From contig RDXA01000164.1 in the NCBI GenBank assembly GCA_004292705.1, positions 1 through 5,635 on the forward strand: DNA of 5,635 nt. The letters are read 5' to 3'. This stretch comes from Sphingomonadales bacterium. GTDB taxonomy: Bacteria; Pseudomonadota; Alphaproteobacteria; Sphingomonadales; Sphingomonadaceae. Within the stretch, counting starts at the first letter, position 1, and the number at the start of each line of letters is the position of its first letter. A model generated the notes under the pieces. The model ran no database searches and was not told the DNA's origin. It worked only from the letters and a program-made list of their open reading frames with translations. The position numbers and the translations under genes were made by a program. Below, in pieces: positions 1 to 5,635 of the stretch.

Positions 1-813
1 CCGCGCGACAGCTGGCTCAACAACCGCAAATACCTGCAACCGGGCGAGGACTTCCTTGCCGCGACGGTCGAGAGCCAGATCGCCCATCTCGAGGCCTTCC
101 GCGTCTCGCAGAGCGGCGAGGAGGTGTTCGAGAACCTCGAAAAGGGCGGCTACATGCTGCGCATCGATCCCGAGGTGACGCCCGAGATGTATCACTATGC
201 CGTGATCTCGGAGGGCGAGATCGCGATGCTGCGGCGCGTGCGCCAAGTGATCCGCAAAGGCCGCGTCACCCGCGTCGCGAACGGCACGCTGCATTTCGGC
301 GACGCGGTTCACCCCGTCCCCGCAGGCGCGCTCCACATCGATTGCACCGCGCGCGCGGTGCCCTTCGCTGCCGAGGAGAACGCCGGACCGCAGTTCCGCG
401 GAGACACCGTCGTGCTCCAGCCCGTGATGGTGCCGCTGGTGACCTTCAGCGCGGCGCTCACCGCTTTCATCGAAGCGCACTTCCCCGATGATGCCACGAA
501 AAACCAGCTCGCCCGCGCCGCGGAGCTGACCGATACGCCCGCCGCCTTCCCCTATGCCTTCATGATGAACCTGATGAACCGCGGGACCTGGATGCAGACA
601 CCCGAGATCGCCGACTGGCTGGCGAGGTCGCGGCTCGACCCCACCGGGCCGACGGTGGCGCGGATGATCGCGGCGGGCGACCCGCGGCTCGCGGCCTTGA
701 GCGGCTTCCGCCAAGCGGTGATGGCGGCGATGCCCGACGTCATCCGGCTCGGCATGGCGGCCAAGTCGCTCCACGAAACGGGGCCGGGCTCGAGGGGCGC
801 GCCTGCGAAATGA
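1..813 (+). CDS. FAD/NAD(P)-binding oxidoreductase-like protein, 3' part only
   Basis: The reading frame is open from the first base and ends at TGA 811-813, giving 270 visible residues; the start lies outside the window. The visible part begins with PRDSWLNNR and contains LHIDCTARAV near residues 110-119. Together with the C-terminal helices these resemble the distal half of a family of putative NAD(P)/FAD-dependent oxidoreductases in actinobacteria and sphingomonads, in which a 'PRD(A/S)W' segment and an 'h-D-C-(T/S)-A' strand recur. That match is from memory. The Rossmann GxGxxG dinucleotide-binding motif expected at the N-terminus is not in the window, so cofactor and substrate cannot be read here. 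No signal peptide or membrane segment is visible. An internal GTG at 124 is in frame but is not a likely start, because conserved-looking sequence continues upstream of it. The next gene lies 79 bp downstream with its own promoter candidate, so the two are probably not strictly co-transcribed. Confidence 0.6.
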   Translation, partial: PRDSWLNNRKYLQPGEDFLAATVESQIAHLEAFRVSQSGEEVFENLEKGGYMLRIDPEVTPEMYHYAVISEGEIAMLRRVRQVIRKGRVTRVANGTLHFGDAVHPVPAGALHIDCTARAVPFAAEENAGPQFRGDTVVLQPVMVPLVTFSAALTAFIEAHFPDDATKNQLARAAELTDTPAAFPYAFMMNLMNRGTWMQTPEIADWLARSRLDPTGPTVARMIAAGDPRLAALSGFRQAVMAAMPDVIRLGMAAKSLHETGPGSRGAPAK

Positions 814-858
814 CGCAGGATTGCGACGAAATGCTGATCTACGTTACTCTGCGGCTTG

Positions 859-884
859 GGAACCGGCGTCTGCGCCGCTACGTT
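859..884 (+). promoter_or_regulatory. Candidate EcfG-type general stress response promoter
   Basis: GGAAC (859-863) and CGTT (881-884) are separated by 17 bases. This matches the known alphaproteobacterial EcfG/SigT promoter pattern GGAAC-N16/17-CGTT exactly, and it sits in the short gap directly before the Tat-exported L,D-transpeptidase gene. The spacer contains a perfect inverted repeat, CGGCG-TCTG-CGCCG (864-877). Transcription would be expected to begin 6-8 bases after CGTT, about 890-892, almost at the ATG at 893. This would give a leaderless or nearly leaderless mRNA and agrees with the lack of a clear Shine-Dalgarno site. Sequence match and location are direct observations; regulation is inferred. 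Confidence 0.6.
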
Positions 885-892
885 ACGGATCA

Positions 893-1594
893 ATGAAGCG
901 TCGCGACATTCTCAAAGGCACTCTGGCAGCCGGGGCGGCACTCGCCCTGCCCACGCGGCTGTTCGCGTCGGCTGCGACGGGAACCCCGCGCGACCGCATA
1001 CTGTTCGACATCGCCAGGCGCGAACTGGCACGCGCCGGGAGCGCGATCTGGAAGCATGACATCGTCGGCATCGCCGATTTCGGCCTGCATTCGGCCAAAC
1101 CGCGCTTCCACTTCGTCAATCTCGAGCGCGGCGAGGTCCAGTCGCATCACGTCAGTCACGGCACCGGCTCCGACCCGCAGCATGACGGCTGGCTCAAGCA
1201 GTTCTCGAACACCGAAGGTTCGAACGCGACCAGCCGCGGCGCCTACGTCACGTGGGAGTGGTACACCGGCCGTTACGGAACCTCGGTGCGGCTCGGCGGG
1301 CTCGACCAGAGCAACGAGGCAGCGCTGCGGCGTTACATCGTGATGCACCATGCCGATTATGCCGAAACGTCACACCTTGATCGCTGGGGTCGTCTTGGGC
1401 GCTCCAACGGGTGCTTCGCGATGGGCACAGACCAGTTCCAGGAAGCGCTGCTGCACCTGTCGGGCGGGCGACTGCTGTTCGCCGATTCGCTCGGGCTGGA
1501 GGAAGACGGCAGCATCCAGCCAGTGCCCGAGCTGGCGATGATCGATCGCCGACCGCTCGACTTCGGCACCGGCGCAGTCGCCAGCGCCTTTTGA
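893..1594 (+). CDS. Tat-exported L,D-transpeptidase-like protein (YkuD_2 family)
   Basis: This 233-residue protein probably acts on peptidoglycan in the periplasm, as murein L,D-transpeptidases of the YkuD_2 catalytic family are thought to do. The N-terminus MKRRDILKG followed by an Ala/Leu-rich stretch (residues 10-20) is a twin-arginine export signal, with likely cleavage after A25-S26-A27. The catalytic region is GRSNGCFAM (169-177), with Cys174 as presumed nucleophile, and MHHADY (151-156) supplies a conserved upstream His. The residue before Gly-Cys is Asn, where canonical YkuD enzymes have His (SHGC). An in-frame TTG at 821 would add 24 residues, but ATG 893 is preferred because it places the twin arginines at positions 3-4. 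There is no good Shine-Dalgarno site; the EcfG-like promoter just upstream suggests a leaderless stress-induced mRNA. The gene converges on a YcbB-type L,D-transpeptidase 19 bp beyond its stop. Export and fold are fairly sure; the exact reaction (cross-linking, lipoprotein attachment or hydrolysis) is not known. Confidence 0.8.
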   Translation: MKRRDILKGTLAAGAALALPTRLFASAATGTPRDRILFDIARRELARAGSAIWKHDIVGIADFGLHSAKPRFHFVNLERGEVQSHHVSHGTGSDPQHDGWLKQFSNTEGSNATSRGAYVTWEWYTGRYGTSVRLGGLDQSNEAALRRYIVMHHADYAETSHLDRWGRLGRSNGCFAMGTDQFQEALLHLSGGRLLFADSLGLEEDGSIQPVPELAMIDRRPLDFGTGAVASAF

Positions 1595-1617
1595 GGCGCA
1601 CCGGAACCGCGCCTTAA
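1591..1617. terminator. Hairpin spanning both convergent stop codons, possible bidirectional terminator
   Basis: TTGAGGCGC (1591-1599) can pair with GCGCCTTAA (1609-1617) around the 9-base loop ACCGGAACC. On the + strand RNA this gives nine pairs including one G-U; on the - strand RNA that pair becomes a mismatch. The stem contains the TGA of the upstream gene (1592-1594) and the complement of the TAA of the convergent gene (1614-1616). No U-tract follows on either strand, so it is not a classical intrinsic terminator. It may still stop polymerase weakly or protect the 3' ends. Confidence 0.4.
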
Positions 1618-3053
1618 CTGTCCCTGAGATCGTCCTCGATCACGATGACCTCGTCATCGACCACATTGGTCCGGTTGCGCACCCGCGGCTTGTCGAGGCT
1701 GGCGAGCACCGGAGCATCGCGGCCATAGATGTCCTTGAACGTCGCCATCTCGCCGTTGATGTCGGTCGCCATGGTGAAATAGGTGATATAGGCCGCCCAC
1801 TGCTTTTCGAGCATCACCTTGGTGTATTTGCCCGAGGTCGAAATCGCGACCGCCTCTTCCTTGGTCGCACCCTTGCCGAGGATCGCCATCGTCATCGCCA
1901 GTTCCAGCGCCCGCTCGGTGCGCACACAGCCATGGCTGAGCGCGCGGTCGGCATTGGCAAAAAGGTGACGCGAGGGCGTGTCGTGGAAGAAGATCGCGTG
2001 CTCGTTGGGCATTTCGAGCTTCATCATGCCGAGCGAGTTGCCCGGCCCCGGCTGCTGCACCACCGTGATATAGCCATTCGCCCCCTTGGACGCGACATAG
2101 CCGTTGCGCTTGGCCCAGGCAGGATTGCCCAAGGCCCGCGCGCCCAGGCCTTCGCCTTTCACGATCGACTGCGGCACTGTCCATGTCGGGTTGAAGACCA
2201 CGCCTTCGACCACTTCGGCCAGCTGCGGGGTGGCGGTCCGCCCCGGCTTGCCGACAATGGTGCGATAGGTGCTGATGATCCGGTTGCGCACCGTCAGCCG
2301 AAGCTGGAATTCCGGCACGTTCGTGATGAGATACTGCTGCCCGAGATCGCGCGCCAACCAGCGCCAGCGGTCCATGTTGGCGCGGATCAGCTTGCGCTTG
2401 GCCGCAGCAGTCGCGGGAGTGGCAGCGAGTTCGGCGCGGAGTTTGGCGTAATCGGGGTGGGTCGGATTGAGCTTGGCCAGCGTGCCGCCGATATCGCCGC
2501 TCTTCAGCGCCGCGGCGAGCACTTCGCCGGACGGGGTGGTGTCGCGGTCGGGATCGACCACAAACCATTGCGCGCGCGCTTCCATCGGGGTGCGCCCGTC
2601 ACGCAGATCCTCGACCAGCCAGATGAAGCTCTGCGACGCAAGCTCGTTGAGTTCCTTCGACGGGCCGGAAGCCAGTGCAACCTTGAGCGGTGCGAGGTCA
2701 TAGTCCTTGGGATCGAGACCCTCGGCCCCAATCCCCTCGATGACCGCGACAAGCTGGGCAGCCTGCCCCACGGTCCAGTTCTGCACCAGCGGGGCGACCG
2801 GACGATCACCGCCCTGCACCATCGGCTCGGATACAGTCTGGGGAAAGGCCTCGGTGAAGGCCTCGGAGGATTGGGGTGGTGCGGCGGGCGAAGGCGTCGG
2901 CGCGGGCATCTGCACGATCGCGGGGCCGCCGGTCTGCTCTCCGCCGGGGATCATGCCGGACCCGGGACGCCCACCGTCCTGCGCCAGCGCCGCCGTCGCC
3001 ACCAGGGCGGCCATGGCAGTGCCGCCAGCCAGTTTGCCCGAAAACCTGATCAT
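1614..3053 (-). CDS. YcbB/LdtD-type L,D-transpeptidase
   Basis: This 479-residue exported enzyme is predicted to form 3-3 peptide cross-links in peptidoglycan. A Sec-type signal peptide covers residues 1-24, ending AALA before Gln25, and is followed by a Pro/Gly-rich linker (about 26-62). Residues 90-205 resemble the helical scaffold domain of YcbB proteins. The family hallmark NMDRWRWLARDLG lies at 226-238, followed by VGKPGRTATPQL (267-278), VVFNPTWTVPQSI (285-297) and the catalytic block FHDTPSRHLF (356-365) to SHGCVR (373-378). Cys376 is the nucleophile, with His357 and His374 nearby. The tail is acidic. E. coli LdtD is 615 residues; the peptidoglycan-binding domain usually found between scaffold and the RWRW segment appears absent, since only about 15 residues join them. 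The ATG at 3053 is preceded by AAAAGG (complement of 3062-3067) at 8 bases, a fair ribosome site. The gene is divergent from the transporter and convergent with the other L,D-transpeptidase. Confidence 0.9.
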   Translation of the reverse strand: MIRFSGKLAGGTAMAALVATAALAQDGGRPGSGMIPGGEQTGGPAIVQMPAPTPSPAAPPQSSEAFTEAFPQTVSEPMVQGGDRPVAPLVQNWTVGQAAQLVAVIEGIGAEGLDPKDYDLAPLKVALASGPSKELNELASQSFIWLVEDLRDGRTPMEARAQWFVVDPDRDTTPSGEVLAAALKSGDIGGTLAKLNPTHPDYAKLRAELAATPATAAAKRKLIRANMDRWRWLARDLGQQYLITNVPEFQLRLTVRNRIISTYRTIVGKPGRTATPQLAEVVEGVVFNPTWTVPQSIVKGEGLGARALGNPAWAKRNGYVASKGANGYITVVQQPGPGNSLGMMKLEMPNEHAIFFHDTPSRHLFANADRALSHGCVRTERALELAMTMAILGKGATKEEAVAISTSGKYTKVMLEKQWAAYITYFTMATDINGEMATFKDIYGRDAPVLASLDKPRVRNRTNVVDDEVIVIEDDLRDS

Positions 3054-3109
3054 TCGTCTTGCCTTTTCGCCCCGTGCCAGTGTGATTCCACTGCACTACC
3101 GCCGCGATG

Positions 3110-3139
3110 ACCTTACCCGCGACGCCATGTCCGTATCAA
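3110..3139 (-). promoter_or_regulatory. Weak candidate housekeeping promoter for the YcbB-type gene
   Basis: On the minus strand, TTGATA (complement of 3134-3139) and TAAGGT (complement of 3110-3115) are 18 bases apart. The -35 is a fair match to TTGACA; the -10 matches TATAAT at only three positions. Transcription would begin near 3103, leaving a leader of about 50 bases. The 146-bp divergent gap (3054-3199) must hold promoters for both flanking genes unless the transporter gene starts further upstream. I see no convincing promoter for the transporter, no operator palindrome and no RNA element in it. Confidence 0.22.
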
Positions 3140-3199
3140 CCATCTTGGCTTTCACCTGCATTAATGTTCACAGGCGTGACCTTGCCCGTGCCGGCGCTT

Positions 3200-4102
3200 A
3201 TGGCACCAGCCATGCCGTCGCAACGCCATGTCCTGTTGCCTTTTGCTGCCGCACTTGCGGGCGTCGGCTTTCTGTCGCTGATGGATGCCTTCATGAAGGA
3301 AGCCGCGCTGTTGATCGGGGCCTACACCGCGACCGTGCTGCGCGCCTTCATCGGGACTGTGATGATCGCGCCCGTGTGGCTCTCGCGCGGCCCGGCGATG
3401 CCCTCGCGCACGGTTTTGAAGCTGCATCTGGAGCGCGGGATCGTATCGGCCTTCATGGCGCTGACCTTTTTCTACGCCATCACCCTGCTACCGCTCGCCG
3501 AGGCGATTGCGCTCAGTTTCATCGCCCCGCTCATTGCGCTTTATCTCGCACGCGTGCTGCTGGGGGAGACGATCAGTCGCGCGGCGATCGGCGCAAGTTT
3601 GCTGGGTTTCGCGGGGACGCTCGTGATCGTTGGCGGGCGCATTGGCGAGGGTGCCTTTGACGAGGACGCGGTGCTGGGCGTCGTCTCCCTGTTCGTCTCG
3701 GCGCTGCTTTACGCTTACAACTTCATTGTCATCCGCAAGCAAGCACAAGTGGCAGGGCCGCTGGAAATCGCGACCTTCCATTCGGGCGTGGGAGGAATGG
3801 TGCTTTTGAGCCTCGCGCCATTCCTGTGGGCGCCCCCTGCGGGCGAGGCATTGATGCCGCTGCTGGCCGCTGGCGCACTGACTGTGGCGGGATCGCTGTC
3901 GATCGCCTGGGCCTATGCCCGCGCCGAGGCCAATGTGCTGGTGCCGACGGAATATTCGGGCTTCGTCTGGGCGGCGCTGTTCGGCTGGCTGTTCTTCCGG
4001 GAAGCCGTGACTGTGCCGACGCTGGCGGGCACGGCGCTGATTGTCACCGGCTGCTGGCTCGCCACGCGCCCCGCCCGCCCTGCGCCTGCCACAGCAAGTT
4101 AA
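3200..4102 (+). CDS. EamA/DMT-family transporter
   Basis: An inner-membrane carrier of the drug/metabolite transporter superfamily, made of two EamA repeats of five helices. Numbering from ATG 3200 (300 residues), likely membrane segments are near 12-29, 37-59, 80-97, 99-121, 128-146, 157-177, 193-210, 219-240, 251-266 and 272-289. LLGETIS (120-126) ends the fourth helix, and the EYSGFVWAALFGWLFF stretch (251-266) is the equivalent in the second repeat; both are typical of the family. The family exports or imports varied small metabolites, so the substrate cannot be told. The start is uncertain. ATG 3107 would add a 31-residue Pro-rich tail unlike this family; ATG 3164, 3200 and 3212 are all in frame and none has a Shine-Dalgarno site. 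3200 or 3212 (296 residues) fits the usual length of about 300 and places the first helix near the N-terminus. It is divergent from the L,D-transpeptidase gene and 120 bp before acnA. Confidence 0.88.
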   Translation: MAPAMPSQRHVLLPFAAALAGVGFLSLMDAFMKEAALLIGAYTATVLRAFIGTVMIAPVWLSRGPAMPSRTVLKLHLERGIVSAFMALTFFYAITLLPLAEAIALSFIAPLIALYLARVLLGETISRAAIGASLLGFAGTLVIVGGRIGEGAFDEDAVLGVVSLFVSALLYAYNFIVIRKQAQVAGPLEIATFHSGVGGMVLLSLAPFLWAPPAGEALMPLLAAGALTVAGSLSIAWAYARAEANVLVPTEYSGFVWAALFGWLFFREAVTVPTLAGTALIVTGCWLATRPARPAPATAS

Positions 4103-4112
4103 GCCAAAATGA

Positions 4113-4139
4113 CGCAAGGGAACCCCCCTTGACCTTGCG
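4113..4139 (+). terminator. Overlapping alternative hairpins after the transporter gene
   Basis: Ten bases after the transporter stop, CGCAAGG (4113-4119) can pair with CCTTGCG (4133-4139) around a 13-base loop, or CAAGGG (4115-4120) can pair with CCCTTG (4126-4131) around a 5-base loop. The two stems share bases and so exclude each other. No U-tract follows, so intrinsic termination is doubtful. The position is suitable either for ending the transporter transcript or for a structured 5' leader of acnA. Confidence 0.3.
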
Positions 4140-4204
4140 CGCGTGGCAGCGCAGGAGCGGCGGCGAAAACCGCGCCCTTGGTGGATCGGGGGCGGGTCAA
4201 TCTG

Positions 4205-4210
4205 AAAGGA
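4205..4210 (+). promoter_or_regulatory. Ribosome binding site of acnA
   Basis: AAAGGA lies 12 bases before the ATG at 4223, slightly further than the optimum, and is the only Shine-Dalgarno-like stretch near it. Six consecutive C (4217-4222) fill the space just before the start codon. This supports the start at 4223 over the in-frame ATG at 4262. Confidence 0.55.
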
Positions 4211-4222
4211 CGGATACCCCCC

Positions 4223-5635
<1,413 letters not shown>

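Noticed and set aside
821..892. Upstream TTG start that extends the Tat-exported protein by 24 residues
   Set aside because: It would bury the twin-arginine motif inside the protein and place the EcfG-like promoter within the coding region.
3059..3086. TTGCCT-N16-TGTGAT as a promoter for the transporter
   Set aside because: It would start transcription around 3093, favouring the improbable start at 3107, and it overlaps the ribosome site of the opposing gene; the match is no better than expected by chance.
1932..3110. Plus-strand open frame of 392 codons antisense to the YcbB-type gene
   Set aside because: The minus-strand frame has a signal peptide and full catalytic motifs; this one has an Arg/Gly/His-rich, featureless product and is a shadow.
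2707..3660. Plus-strand open frame of 317 codons crossing the divergent promoter gap into the transporter gene
   Set aside because: It spans parts of two oppositely oriented genes and their gap, and its product is low in complexity with no membrane or catalytic pattern.
4129..4134. TTGACC as a -35 element of an acnA promoter
   Set aside because: No A/T-rich -10 element occurs 16-18 bases downstream; the sequence there is almost pure G and C.
4119..4145. Second EcfG-like promoter before acnA (GGAAC at 4119-4123, CGTG at 4142-4145)
   Set aside because: The spacer is 18 bases and the second element is CGTG rather than CGTT, so both features depart from the consensus; the GGAAC also lies inside a hairpin.

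Overview
The window looks like ordinary chromosomal DNA from a GC-rich alphaproteobacterium, most likely a member of the Sphingomonadales (an Erythrobacter or Sphingomonas relative). That placement is an inference from remembered family resemblance: the N-terminus of the aconitase, the form of the L,D-transpeptidases, and a promoter matching the alphaproteobacterial EcfG stress sigma factor. No search was run. I saw no mobile element, CRISPR array, tRNA or rRNA, and codon use does not shift sharply along the window.

Layout, left to right. Positions 1-813 (+) are the C-terminal part of a gene cut by the left edge, probably an FAD/NAD(P)-binding oxidoreductase. A 79-bp gap follows, holding a strong candidate EcfG-type promoter. 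Next is a small Tat-exported L,D-transpeptidase-like protein (893-1594, +). Converging on it, with only 19 bp between the stop codons, is a second and unrelated L,D-transpeptidase of the YcbB/LdtD type with a Sec-type signal peptide (1614-3053, -). A hairpin covers both stop codons. A 146-bp divergent gap leads to a ten-helix EamA/DMT-family inner-membrane transporter (about 3200-4102, +). A 120-bp gap with several possible hairpins precedes the aconitase gene acnA (4223 to the right edge, +), which is open at the window end with 471 codons visible.

The two central genes share a theme. Both encode exported cysteine enzymes of the YkuD fold, which act on peptidoglycan, but they come from different subfamilies, use different export routes and probably have different control. 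The Tat-exported one appears to belong to the general stress response. The oxidoreductase, transporter and aconitase show no obvious functional link to them.

I did not find a convincing new multi-gene system. The most useful observations are the EcfG-type promoter placed so that the mRNA would be nearly leaderless, the convergent pair of L,D-transpeptidases with a shared stop-codon hairpin, and the apparent absence of a peptidoglycan-binding domain in the YcbB-type enzyme.
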